From CBIFWW01 sp966186435 (GTDB lineage: Bacteria > Pseudomonadota > Gammaproteobacteria > Enterobacterales > Enterobacteriaceae), in the NCBI GenBank assembly GCA_966186435.1, contig CBIFWW010000009.1:1-48421 (forward strand): a stretch of DNA of 48,421 nt, read 5' to 3'. Position 1 is the first letter of the stretch, and every line of letters starts with the position of its first letter. The notes under the pieces are model-generated. The model saw only the letters and a program-made list of their open reading frames with translations, ran no database searches and was not told the origin of the DNA. The position numbers were made by a program, and so were the translations under genes. Below are positions 40,172 through 48,421 of the stretch, in pieces.

Positions 40172-42310
40172 ATGAGTACCTTGATTATTTTAATCATCAT
40201 CGCAGCCGTGGTGGTTGCCGTTATCAGTTACTTGCTGTGGCGTAATCAGCACCCCTCCCATCGAATGCCTGCCATTTCCTTCCCGGGGGCCACCTCCCGT
40301 AAGTTATCGGCAGATGAGCGCTCAGCGGTGGAACATTACCTTGAATATTTAAACCGCTCGCGCCAGATGGTTGCCCCTTCCGGCTCCAGCCCGGCCCCTG
40401 CCCCGTTAGCGTTGGCCAGCCGTAGCAGCAGCGTTGTCTGCATCACTCGTTCGATCACCCGTTATGGGTTTTCCACTGATGACGCCAATAAGTGGCGCTA
40501 TTATCTCGATTCCATCGAAGTCCACCTGCCGCCATTTTGGGAGCAATACATCTCCAGCGATAATACTATTGAGCTAATCCAGACTGACGCTATCCCGCTG
40601 GTTATCTCTCTAAACGGCCACGAGCTAACGGAGTATGTGAATGATGAATCCGGCTATACGCTGGAAACCACACCTGTGGGCCAGTCCTTTATACGTGGGG
40701 AAGAGAGCGAGCAGATTGAACTATTAAATATCCGTCAGGAAACCCGCGAAGAGCACTCGCTCAACCGCCCCGACGGCCTGCGTGAAGCCTTCCTGATTAT
40801 CACCAGTTTTGCTTTGATGTTCCTGTGCCTAGTGTTACCAGGGGTATTCGTGCCTTGGTTGGCAGGGGGCGCATTGGTGCTGATGGCTGCCGGTTTGTGG
40901 GGGCTGTATGCGCCACCAGCACACAATACTCGCCGGGAAATTCACTGCCTGCGCGGTACCCCTAAGCGCTGGGGGCTGTTTGGCGAGTCCGACCAGGATC
41001 AGGCCAGCAATATTTCACTTGGGATTATCGACCTGATTTATCCCGATCACTGGCGGCCTTTTGTGGCGAATAATCTCGGCCATAAGACGGATATCGATAT
41101 CTATCTTGACCGCCACGTGGTGCGCCAAGGGCCGTTTTTATCACTGAATGATGAAGTAAAAAACTTCCCGCTCCAGTTCTGGATGCGTAATCTGATTATC
41201 GCCATCGGGGCGCTGGTGGTGCTGATAATGCTGATGATTTGGGTGCCGCTCCAGATGCCGCTGAAGTTATCGGTTTCTTGGCTTAAAGGCGCCCAAACTA
41301 TTGAGGTTAATCAGGTAGGCAAGCTGGATCAGGCTGGCGTGCGGGTGGGCGATACGCTGATGGTTTCCGGTACCGGGATGTGTAGCATTCACACACTTGA
41401 TACCCCCGGCAGCCGTCTGAACGCCCCCTTTGCCCCCTTCGATTGTTCACAAATTATTTGGAACCCGGCCCGTCCGCTGCCGGTGCCGGAATCAGAAACC
41501 GTGAATAAAGCCCAGGCACTGGCGGATGCCGTTAATGAACAGCTCCATCCGCAAATGGGCGACCAAAGCAATATTAACCCACAGCTGGCCTCGGCGATTC
41601 AAAAGTCCGGAATGATCCTGCTGAATGACTTCGCCGATATCGTGCTCAAAACCAAAGCGCTGTGTACCGGCAACGACGAATGCGTGCGTTTGAAAAATGC
41701 GCTGATCAACCTCGGAAATACTAAAGACTGGGACACCCTCACCCGCCGGGCCAGCGCCGGTAAGCTGGATGGCATCAACCTACTGCTAAGGCCGGTGAGT
41801 GCTGAATCGCTGGATAATTTGGTCATCACCTCCACGGCCCCATTCTTTATCCGTGAAACCCAGCGCGCCGCGCAGTCCCTGAATAGCCCGGCACCGGGTG
41901 GGTTTGTGATCTCCAGCGATGAAGAGAACGATCTGGTAGATCAGCCTTATCCACCGATGAGCCTGTACGACTATCCCCCGTCCCAGCAATGGACGGCGCT
42001 ACAGAAACTGGCCTCATCCCTGCTTAATACGCCGTTCAGCGCTGAAGGGATTGTCACCAGTATTACCGTGGATGCCAACAATACTCGGCACATCGCGCTG
42101 CACAGCATTCCAGATAGCGCCGGGGTCTGGCGCTACAATGCCACCACCCTACTGCTATTGGCGATGGTCGTGGCCCTGGCCTGGAATAGCGTTATGGCGG
42201 TGCGCCGTTACCAGCGCCATCAGCAACGGTATCAGGCTATTCAGGCCTACTATGAAGAGAGCATGAACCAAAAGCTGATTACCGGGCCTGACCACATAAC
42301 CTCGCTGTAA
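40172..42310 (+). CDS. igaA: Rcs negative regulator IgaA (YrfF)
   Basis: IgaA is an inner-membrane protein that holds the Rcs phosphorelay off by contacting RcsD; it is essential in Salmonella unless Rcs is inactivated. The 712-residue product has an N-terminal membrane segment, a cytoplasmic domain, a pair of membrane segments (about 205-250) and a further one near 345. A periplasmic domain with four cysteines follows (GTGMC, FDCSQII, LCTGNDEC), and then a last membrane segment near 660. Start at 40172 gives the family length; an in-frame upstream ATG lies within the small frame before it. Promoter not identified. Confidence 0.95.
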   Translation: MSTLIILIIIAAVVVAVISYLLWRNQHPSHRMPAISFPGATSRKLSADERSAVEHYLEYLNRSRQMVAPSGSSPAPAPLALASRSSSVVCITRSITRYGFSTDDANKWRYYLDSIEVHLPPFWEQYISSDNTIELIQTDAIPLVISLNGHELTEYVNDESGYTLETTPVGQSFIRGEESEQIELLNIRQETREEHSLNRPDGLREAFLIITSFALMFLCLVLPGVFVPWLAGGALVLMAAGLWGLYAPPAHNTRREIHCLRGTPKRWGLFGESDQDQASNISLGIIDLIYPDHWRPFVANNLGHKTDIDIYLDRHVVRQGPFLSLNDEVKNFPLQFWMRNLIIAIGALVVLIMLMIWVPLQMPLKLSVSWLKGAQTIEVNQVGKLDQAGVRVGDTLMVSGTGMCSIHTLDTPGSRLNAPFAPFDCSQIIWNPARPLPVPESETVNKAQALADAVNEQLHPQMGDQSNINPQLASAIQKSGMILLNDFADIVLKTKALCTGNDECVRLKNALINLGNTKDWDTLTRRASAGKLDGINLLLRPVSAESLDNLVITSTAPFFIRETQRAAQSLNSPAPGGFVISSDEENDLVDQPYPPMSLYDYPPSQQWTALQKLASSLLNTPFSAEGIVTSITVDANNTRHIALHSIPDSAGVWRYNATTLLLLAMVVALAWNSVMAVRRYQRHQQRYQAIQAYYEESMNQKLITGPDHITSL

Positions 42311-42360
42311 TATTACTTGCCTCGGGCCTGGTGGCACGAGGCATGCCTGCCGGAGCCAAC

Positions 42361-43032
42361 ATGCACCTGGATATTGACTGGAACAGCATCGATACCGTTT
42401 TGTTAGATATGGACGGTACCTTGCTCGATCTCGCTTTTGATAGTTACTTTTGGCAGCAACTGGTGCCTGAAACCTTAGCCAGCCAGAAAGGGCTGTCCCC
42501 GGAACAGGCCAGAGCCTTAATCCACAGCGAATACCATGCGGTGCAGCATACGCTAAACTGGTATTGCCTCGATTATTGGGCCGAGCGTCTTGGCCTGGAT
42601 ATCTGTGGGATGACCACCGAGCAGGGGCCAAAGGCCACGCTGCGGCCCGATACCGTGCCCTTTTTAAACGCGTTGCAGGCCTGTGGGAAGCGCCGGATCT
42701 TGTTAACCAATGCCCATCCCCACAATCTGGCGGTGAAGCTGGCACACACCCATTTGGACTCACACCTTGATTTATTGCTTTCCACCCACACATTTGGTTA
42801 TCCGAAAGAGGATCAGCGGTTGTGGCAAGCAGTGGTTGAACATACCGGGCTGGATGCCAGTCGAACCCTGTTTATCGACGATAGCGAAGCTATCCTTGAT
42901 GCGGCTGCAAAATTTGGCATCGGTTATTGCCTGGGGGTCACTAACCCAGACTCCGGTCAACCAGATAAACAGTATCAACGCCATACCGGTGTTGGCGATT
43001 ACCGGTTGATGATCCCCCATCTTCAGGAGTAG
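42361..43032 (+). CDS. yrfG: GMP/IMP nucleotidase YrfG
   Basis: A HAD-family 5'-nucleotidase; the E. coli enzyme dephosphorylates purine monophosphates. The 223-residue product has motif I LLDMDGTLLDLAFDSYFW, LLTNAHPHNLAVK (motif II), YPKEDQRLW (motif III Lys) and LFIDDSEAILDAAAKFG (motif IV). Start at 42361 follows CGGAG and yields the family N-terminus MHLDIDW. hslR begins 2 nt after the stop. Confidence 0.93.
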   Translation: MHLDIDWNSIDTVLLDMDGTLLDLAFDSYFWQQLVPETLASQKGLSPEQARALIHSEYHAVQHTLNWYCLDYWAERLGLDICGMTTEQGPKATLRPDTVPFLNALQACGKRRILLTNAHPHNLAVKLAHTHLDSHLDLLLSTHTFGYPKEDQRLWQAVVEHTGLDASRTLFIDDSEAILDAAAKFGIGYCLGVTNPDSGQPDKQYQRHTGVGDYRLMIPHLQE

Positions 43033-43034
43033 CC

Positions 43035-43436
43035 ATGAAAGAAAAAACCGTTGAGGGAATCCGTCTGGATAAGTGGCTTTGGGCGGCACGCTTTTATAAA
43101 ACACGCGCCCTTGCCCGAGAGATGGTGGACGGCGGCAAAGTGCATTACAACGGCCAGCGCAGTAAACCCAGTAAGCAGGTGGAGCTTAATGCCGTACTCA
43201 CCTTGCGCCAGGGCAATGACGAGCGGGAAGTGGTGATTAAAGCCCTGTCCGAACAACGCCGCCCGGCAAGCGTTGCCGCGCTGATGTATGAAGAAACGGC
43301 CGCGAGCATCGAGAAGCGCGAGAAAGTCGCGCAGGCACGGAAGCTGAATGCCCTAACGATGCCGCATCCAGAACGGCGCCCGGATAAGAAAGAGCGACGC
43401 AATCTGATCAAATTTAAATACGGCGACAGTGAATAA
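43035..43436 (+). CDS. hslR: Heat-shock protein 15 (ribosome-associated)
   Basis: Hsp15 binds free 50S subunits that carry a stalled nascent chain and helps recycle them. The 133-residue basic protein opens with an S4 RNA-binding domain (RLDKWLWAARFYKTRALARE, VHYNGQRSKPSKQVEL) and ends with a highly charged tail (RRPDKKERRNLIKF). Ribosome site CAGGAG. It is followed 24 nt later by hslO, as in E. coli where both are heat-shock genes. Confidence 0.97.
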   Translation: MKEKTVEGIRLDKWLWAARFYKTRALAREMVDGGKVHYNGQRSKPSKQVELNAVLTLRQGNDEREVVIKALSEQRRPASVAALMYEETAASIEKREKVAQARKLNALTMPHPERRPDKKERRNLIKFKYGDSE

Positions 43437-43460
43437 CCGCCGCCCGCAAGAGAGATGACT

Positions 43461-44339
43461 ATGGCCCAACATGACCAACTTCACCGCTACCTGTTCGAAA
43501 ACTACGCCGTGCGTGGCGAACTGGTCACGGTATCCGAAACCTGGCAGCACATTCTGGAAAATCATGATTACCCACAGCCGGTAAAACAGGTTCTGGGTGA
43601 ACTGCTGGTGGCCACCAGTCTGCTGACGGCTACCCTGAAATTCGCTGGCGATATCACCGTGCAATTGCAGGGCGATGGCCCGCTGACCATGGCGGTTATC
43701 AACGGTAATAACCAGCAGCAGATGCGCGGCGTGGCCCGCTTCCAGGGTGAAATCCCGGCTGACGTCGACCTAAAAACCTTAGTGGGTAACGGCTATCTGG
43801 TCATCACCATTACCCCAGAAGAGGGCGAGCGCTATCAAGGCGTAGTTGGCCTGGAAGGTGACACCCTGGCAGCCTGCCTGGAAGATTACTTTATGCGTTC
43901 TGAACAGCTGCCGACCCGCCTATTCATCCGTACCGGCGAAGTAGAAGGCAAAGCCGCTGCCGGTGGCATGTTGCTGCAAGTGCTGCCAGCCCAGGATAAC
44001 CAGATTAATGACTTCGAGCATTTGGCAACCCTGACTGAAACTATCAAAGCCGAAGAGTTACTGACCCTAAGTGCTACTGATGTGCTGTGGCGTCTGTATC
44101 ATGAAGAAGAAGTCACGGTGTACGATCCGCAGGATGTCGAGTTTAAATGCACCTGCTCCCGCGAGCGCTGTGCCGGTGCGCTGAAAACCCTGCCACCAGA
44201 AGAAGTGGACAGTATTTTGGCGGAAGAAGGCGAAATCGACATGCACTGTGAGTACTGCGGTAGCCACTACCTGTTCAATGCCATGGATATCGCTGAACTG
44301 CGCAATAACGCCTCCCCGGCTGATCCCAACGTTCATTGA
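43461..44339 (+). CDS. hslO: Redox-regulated chaperone Hsp33
   Basis: Hsp33 is activated by oxidation plus heat, when four zinc-binding cysteines form disulfides and the linker unfolds. The 292-residue product has the N-terminal substrate domain and the C-terminal redox switch CTC...CEYC (CxC near 232, CxxC near 265). An ATG two codons upstream overlaps the AGAGAG ribosome site, so 43461, matching MPQHDQLHR of E. coli, is preferred. A terminator follows. Confidence 0.97.
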   Translation: MAQHDQLHRYLFENYAVRGELVTVSETWQHILENHDYPQPVKQVLGELLVATSLLTATLKFAGDITVQLQGDGPLTMAVINGNNQQQMRGVARFQGEIPADVDLKTLVGNGYLVITITPEEGERYQGVVGLEGDTLAACLEDYFMRSEQLPTRLFIRTGEVEGKAAAGGMLLQVLPAQDNQINDFEHLATLTETIKAEELLTLSATDVLWRLYHEEEVTVYDPQDVEFKCTCSRERCAGALKTLPPEEVDSILAEEGEIDMHCEYCGSHYLFNAMDIAELRNNASPADPNVH

Positions 44340-44356
44340 TGACCTGAAGTAGTCTG

Positions 44357-44386
44357 ACGCCCTTCCCCCTTCTCGAAGGGCGTTTT
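44357..44386 (+). terminator. Rho-independent terminator of hslO
   Basis: ACGCCCTTC pairs perfectly with GAAGGGCGT around a nine-base loop, followed by four T. It lies 17 nt after the hslO stop and closes the igaA-yrfG-hslRO cluster. Confidence 0.85.
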
Positions 44387-44507
44387 CATATTCTTGCGGT
44401 AAATAGTGTTTCCTTTCACAAAAAACTACTTTTAATCACTATTTCTTAACAATACCAGAATATTTACGCCTTTCATTTCATGAATCCTGTCATAATCTGT
44501 CGCGCAT

Positions 44508-44523
44508 TGTGGCTGATATCACG
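44508..44523 (+). promoter_or_regulatory. CRP-like site upstream of pckA
   Basis: TGTGG-CTGATA-TCACG matches the CRP half-sites TGTGA and TCACA at 4 of 5 positions each, with the right 6-bp spacing. A TATGTT/TATAAA -10 region at 44543-44554 puts a transcript start near 44557, so the site could act as a class-II (-41.5) activator. pckA is catabolite-controlled in E. coli. The rest of the 300-bp hslO-pckA gap holds the hslO terminator and AT-rich leader. Confidence 0.65.
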
Positions 44524-44639
44524 ACCAATCTCGTTAAACGGGTATGTTTATAAAGTAAATATATGAGGCCCGTCTCGGTTAACAAGCCTTAAACAACCCT
44601 ACAATTTATGGCAGTACAAGTTAGCTAAGGAGTAGTGAA

Positions 44640-46259
44640 ATGCGCGTTAATGGTTTAACCCCGCAGGATCTCAAGGCTTATGGCATTCACGACGTCAATG
44701 AAGTAATTCATAACCCCGATTACGATACGCTGTACCGCGAAGAGCTGGAGCCAGGTCTGGAAGGATTTGAGCGCGGTGTATTAACCCATCTTGGGGCGGT
44801 TGCCGTGGATACCGGTATCTTTACCGGCCGCTCCCCTAAGGATAAGTACCTCGTCCGTGATGAAACCACCCAAGACACTCTCTGGTGGGCTGACCACGGC
44901 AAAGGCAAAAACGATAACAAGCCGCTCTCCCAAGAAACCTGGCAGGCCCTGAAAGGCCTGGTGACGGAGCAACTCTCCGGTAAGCGTCTATTTATCGTTG
45001 ATGCTTTCTGCGGCGCAAATGCCGATACCCGTCTTTCCGTCCGCTTTATTACTGAAGTGGCCTGGCAGGCGCATTTTGTGAAAAACATGTTTATCCGCCC
45101 ATCCGATGAAGAACTCGCTGAGTTTAAGCCGGACTTTGTAGTGATGAACGGCGCTAAGTGCACTAACCCGAACTGGAAACAACAGGGTTTGAACTCCGAA
45201 AACTTCGTGGCCTTCAACCTGACCGAACGCATCCAGCTGATCGGCGGGACCTGGTACGGCGGCGAAATGAAAAAAGGCATGTTCGCTATCATGAACTACC
45301 TGCTGCCTCTGCGCGGCGTAGCAGCAATGCACTGCTCGGCTAACGTCGGTGAGAAAGGCGATGTGGCGGTATTCTTCGGCTTGTCCGGCACCGGTAAAAC
45401 CACACTGTCTACCGATCCTAAGCGCCGCCTGATTGGTGACGATGAGCACGGCTGGGACGATGACGGGGTGTTCAACTTCGAAGGCGGCTGCTACGCCAAG
45501 ACTATTCGTCTTTCCGAAGAAGCCGAACCGGATATTTACCACGCGATCCGCCGCGATGCGCTGCTGGAAAACGTGGTGGTGGATGCCCAGGGTGTGATTG
45601 ATTTCGATGACGCCTCAAAAACCGAAAACGCCCGTGTTTCTTACCCGATTTACCATATCGATAACATCATTAAGCCGGTTTCTAAAGCGGGCCACGCCAC
45701 CAAGGTTATCTTCCTGACCGCTGATGCCTTCGGGGTGCTGCCACCGGTTTCACGCCTGACCGCCAACCAAACCCAGTATCACTTCCTCTCTGGCTTCACC
45801 GCCAAGCTGGCCGGTACTGAGCGTGGGGTAAACGAGCCAACGCCAACCTTCTCTGCCTGCTTCGGGGCAGCCTTCCTGACGCTGCACCCAACCCAGTATG
45901 CCGAAGTGCTGGTGAAGCGTATGCAGGCCTCCGGGGCACAGGCTTACCTGGTTAACACCGGCTGGAACGGCACTGGTAAGCGTATCTCTATCAAAGATAC
46001 CCGCGCTATTATCGACGCCATCCTTGATGGCTCCCTGGATAATGCCGAAACCTTTACCCTGCCGATGTTTGACCTGGCAATCCCAACCGAATTGCCGGGT
46101 GTGGATACCCATATCCTGGATCCGCGCAACACCTACGGTTCCCCGGAGCAGTGGCAGGAAAAAGCCACCGGGCTGGCTAAGCTGTTCGTGGAGAACTTTG
46201 CCAAGTACACCGATACCCCGGCAGGTGAAGCGCTGGTGAGCGCCGGGCCGAAGCTGTAA
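44640..46259 (+). CDS. pckA: Phosphoenolpyruvate carboxykinase (ATP)
   Basis: Converts oxaloacetate and ATP to phosphoenolpyruvate, ADP and CO2, the entry step of gluconeogenesis. The 539-residue product (E. coli 540) has the kinase P-loop GLSGTGKTTLSTD, FTGRSPKDKYLVRD (oxaloacetate Arg), the metal-binding Asp in IGDDEHGWDDDGVFNFEGG, and NTGWNGTGKR. The ribosome site is AAGGAG. It converges on envZ, with a bidirectional terminator between. Confidence 0.98.
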   Translation: MRVNGLTPQDLKAYGIHDVNEVIHNPDYDTLYREELEPGLEGFERGVLTHLGAVAVDTGIFTGRSPKDKYLVRDETTQDTLWWADHGKGKNDNKPLSQETWQALKGLVTEQLSGKRLFIVDAFCGANADTRLSVRFITEVAWQAHFVKNMFIRPSDEELAEFKPDFVVMNGAKCTNPNWKQQGLNSENFVAFNLTERIQLIGGTWYGGEMKKGMFAIMNYLLPLRGVAAMHCSANVGEKGDVAVFFGLSGTGKTTLSTDPKRRLIGDDEHGWDDDGVFNFEGGCYAKTIRLSEEAEPDIYHAIRRDALLENVVVDAQGVIDFDDASKTENARVSYPIYHIDNIIKPVSKAGHATKVIFLTADAFGVLPPVSRLTANQTQYHFLSGFTAKLAGTERGVNEPTPTFSACFGAAFLTLHPTQYAEVLVKRMQASGAQAYLVNTGWNGTGKRISIKDTRAIIDAILDGSLDNAETFTLPMFDLAIPTELPGVDTHILDPRNTYGSPEQWQEKATGLAKLFVENFAKYTDTPAGEALVSAGPKL

Positions 46260-46273
46260 GGTATGACAGACAC

Positions 46274-46312
46274 AAAAAAGCCGCTCAATGAATGAACTGA
46301 GCGGCTTTTTTT
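46274..46312. terminator. Bidirectional terminator between pckA and envZ
   Basis: A6-GCCGCTCA and TGAGCGGC-T7 form a perfect stem with a ten-base loop. The T-run on the plus strand includes the complement of the envZ stop codon, so the envZ reading frame runs into the terminator. Confidence 0.93.
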
Positions 46313-47657
46313 AGCTTTCTTTAGTGATGCTCCCGCCAATGGGTAGCGGCAGCCAGGCGCGGATTTTCAGCCCGCCCTTTTCCGAGGAGCCGATATCCAG
46401 CACCCCACGGTGGTTGTCGATAATCCGCTGGACAATGGCAAGGCCCAGGCCAGTGCCACTGGTACTACGGGCGCTGTCTCCACGCACGAAGGGCTGGAAC
46501 AAGTGAGCTAATTGCTCAGGCTTGATCCCCGGGCCGTCATCCTCCACCTGGAACCAGGCGCGGTTTAACTCGGTACCACTGCTGACTTTAATCCAACCAT
46601 TGCCATAACGGGCAGCGTTGACCACCATATTCGCCACCGCACGTTTAATAGACAGCGGGTGAATATTTAGCGCAATTTCCCCGGCCTGCAAGTCCGTTTC
46701 GATTTCACGCTCATAGCCGCTTTCAGAGGCAATCACTTCACCCAACACCGTATTGAGATCGGCCCGTTCTACCGGCATCTCCTGCCCGGTGCGCAGATAA
46801 TCAATAAACTGCTCGATGATGGCATTGCACTCTTCAATGTCCTTATTGATGGATTCCGCCAGATAGCCATCCTGTTCCCCCATCATTTCCGTTGCCAGAC
46901 GGATGCGGGTTAACGGGGTACGCAAATCATGGCTAACCCCGGCCATCAGCAGGGTGCGGTCATCGGCTAACTGTTTCACTCCAGCGGCCATCTGGTTGAA
47001 GGCCCGGGTGACCGAGCGTACCTCTGAAGCACCGTACTCCCGCAGCGGCAGCGGAATAATCCCTTTCCCCACTTTCAAGGCGGCATGTTCTAAATCCACC
47101 AAGGGCCGGTTCTGGATACGGATAAATAGCCAGGCACCGCCAATGGCCATTAGCATAATGGCCAGGGTGTAACGGAATAGCGGGGAGAAATCCCCCTGAT
47201 GGATTTCAGTGAGGGGCACCCTGACCCAGATGTTGGGCGACAGCGATGTTTTCAACCACACCACCGGGGAGCTTTTATTCACTTCCACCCGGACTTCAGT
47301 AGGGCCACCCAGTTGCTGAGCCATTTGCTGGCTAAGAAACTCATAGTGTTGCGCCCAACGCAGCCCGGCATCTTCTGCCGCTTCATCAGAATAGAGTGAA
47401 ATCCCCAGTTCCCGGTATATTTCACGCCGGAAGGCCGGGGGCACCACTAATTGGGTGCCATCCTCCAGCTGCAACTTGTCGGTCATTAGCATACGTACTT
47501 CGTAAGCAAGGACTTTATTGAACTGTTGCAGGCTGGGCAGAATAGCGAAGTTGAGCACCACCAGATAAGTCGTCACCAGGCTGACGAACAGCAAGGTGAC
47601 GATCAGTAACAGGGTGCGGGCAAAAGAGCTGCGCGGCGAAAAGCGCAATCGCTTCAT
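46311..47657 (-). CDS. envZ: Osmosensor histidine kinase/phosphatase EnvZ
   Basis: Inner-membrane sensor that phosphorylates and dephosphorylates OmpR in response to osmolarity and pH. The 448-residue product has TM1 (about 15-37), a periplasmic domain, TM2 (about 162-180) and HAMP. The DHp helix carries His243 in SHDLRTPLTR, and the ATP-binding domain has N, G1 and G2 boxes (VVNAARYGNG, DDGPGI, GTGLGLAI). Length compares with 450 in E. coli. Overlaps ompR by 4 bp (ATGA). Confidence 0.98.
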   Translation of the reverse strand: MKRLRFSPRSSFARTLLLIVTLLFVSLVTTYLVVLNFAILPSLQQFNKVLAYEVRMLMTDKLQLEDGTQLVVPPAFRREIYRELGISLYSDEAAEDAGLRWAQHYEFLSQQMAQQLGGPTEVRVEVNKSSPVVWLKTSLSPNIWVRVPLTEIHQGDFSPLFRYTLAIMLMAIGGAWLFIRIQNRPLVDLEHAALKVGKGIIPLPLREYGASEVRSVTRAFNQMAAGVKQLADDRTLLMAGVSHDLRTPLTRIRLATEMMGEQDGYLAESINKDIEECNAIIEQFIDYLRTGQEMPVERADLNTVLGEVIASESGYEREIETDLQAGEIALNIHPLSIKRAVANMVVNAARYGNGWIKVSSGTELNRAWFQVEDDGPGIKPEQLAHLFQPFVRGDSARSTSGTGLGLAIVQRIIDNHRGVLDIGSSEKGGLKIRAWLPLPIGGSITKES

Positions 47658-48373
47658 GCTTTAGCGCCGTCCGGCACAAATACGTAGCCCAGGCCCCAAA
47701 CGGTCTGAATATAACGTGGATGGGCCGGATCCTCTTCCACCATGCGGCGCAGGCGGGAGATTTGTACGTCGATAGAACGCTCCATGGCGCTGTATTCGCG
47801 GCCACGGGCCAGGTTCATCAACTTGTCGCGGGACAGCGGCTCACGCGGGTGGCTAACCAGCGCCTTCAGTACCGCAAATTCACCGCTAGTGAGCGGCATA
47901 GGCTCATCTTCACGGAACATTTCGCGGGTACCCAGGTTGAGCTTGAACTTACCAAAGGCGATAACCGCTTCTTCCTGAGAAGGCGCACCCGGCAACTCGT
48001 TGGCCTGGCGGCGCAGTACGGCACGGATACGGGCCAGCAGTTCACGGGGGTTAAACGGCTTAGGAATGTAATCATCAGCGCCGATTTCCAGGCCAACGAT
48101 ACGGTCGACTTCTTCCCCTTTCGCCGTCACCATAATGATCGGCATCGGGTTGCTCTGGCTACGCAGGCGGCGGCAGATAGATAAACCATCTTCACCGGGT
48201 AGCATCAGATCCAGTACCATCAAATGGAAGGATTCGCGGGTCAGCAACCGGTCCATCTGTTCAGCGTTGGCAACGCTGCGGACCTGGAAGCCCTGCTCGG
48301 TAAGATAACGTTCTAAAAGCGCGCGCAGGCGCATGTCGTCATCGACAACCAGGATTTTATAATTTTCTTGCAT
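47654..48373 (-). CDS. ompR: Osmolarity response regulator OmpR
   Basis: Response regulator controlling porin genes and acid/osmotic responses. The 239-residue product is essentially E. coli OmpR. The receiver domain (1-120) has the acidic pocket DDD at 11-13, phospho-acceptor Asp55 in LMVLDLMLPG and Lys105 in YIPKPF. The C-terminal winged helix (about 135-235) includes YSAMERSIDVQISRLRRMVE as the recognition helix. Only 48 bp of upstream DNA is in the window, so the promoter lies outside or at the edge. Confidence 0.99.
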   Translation of the reverse strand: MQENYKILVVDDDMRLRALLERYLTEQGFQVRSVANAEQMDRLLTRESFHLMVLDLMLPGEDGLSICRRLRSQSNPMPIIMVTAKGEEVDRIVGLEIGADDYIPKPFNPRELLARIRAVLRRQANELPGAPSQEEAVIAFGKFKLNLGTREMFREDEPMPLTSGEFAVLKALVSHPREPLSRDKLMNLARGREYSAMERSIDVQISRLRRMVEEDPAHPRYIQTVWGLGYVFVPDGAKA

Positions 48374-48421
48374 GGTGTTACTCCCAAAGGCCCGAACTAT
48401 GAATAGCGTATTCTAAAAAAG

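Overview
The window is a stretch of core chromosome from a gamma-proteobacterium of the order Enterobacterales. Nearly every protein aligns by recall, end to end, with an Escherichia coli K-12 counterpart, and gene order follows the E. coli rpsL to ompR interval: rpsL, tusBCD, yheO, fkpA, slyX, slyD, yheV, kefBG, yheSTU, prkB, yhfA, crp, yhfK, argD, pabA, fic, yhfG, ppiA, tsgA, nirBDC, cysG, trpS, gph, rpe, dam, damX, aroB, aroK, hofQPONM, mrcA, nudE, igaA, yrfG, hslRO, pckA, envZ, ompR. Three things differ from E. coli: a cytosine deaminase gene between tsgA and nirB, an ERIC element inside the nir operon, and a short unrecognised reading frame in front of igaA. Sequence divergence, G+C content that looks above 50% and these insertions suggest a Serratia/Yersinia/Hafnia-type genus rather than Escherichia, but I cannot resolve the genus.

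Layout. 1-4640 holds the start of the str operon (rpsL, cut by the window edge), the tRNA 2-thiouridine sulfur relay (tusDCB), a YheO regulator and two FKBP peptidyl-prolyl isomerases (periplasmic fkpA with a sigma-E-type promoter, cytosolic slyD). 4418-11732 holds the glutathione-gated K+ efflux set kefG-kefB-yheV, the ABC-F ATPase yheS, yheT-yheU, prkB and an OsmC-type protein. 11733-18180 is centred on crp and a leftward run yhfG-fic-pabA plus argD, where argD has a tandem pair of arginine-repressor boxes. 18181-26567 holds the TsgA transporter, codA, and the nitrite reductase/siroheme operon nirBDC-cysG under FNR and NarL/P-type sites.

26591-33003 is the leftward dam superoperon aroK-aroB-damX-dam-rpe-gph-trpS. 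33319-36571 is the pilMNOPQ-like hof operon used by relatives for DNA uptake, transcribed away from the divergent mrcA (PBP1a). 39291-44339 holds nudE and the rightward igaA-yrfG-hslR-hslO cluster (Rcs brake, nucleotidase, ribosome rescue factor Hsp15, redox chaperone Hsp33). 44640-48373 ends with the gluconeogenic pckA under a CRP-type site, facing the ompR-envZ osmosensing pair.

I found no rRNA or tRNA genes, CRISPR array, prophage, insertion sequence or integrative element. The region is ordinary core genome. The items that stand out are the TTG-start reading frame of 58 codons before igaA, the ERIC element with an extra partial copy within nirBDC-cysG, an unusually long hofP/hofQ overlap, two convergent gene pairs whose stop codons share one TTAA, and a Fic/antitoxin pair with an altered Fic motif.
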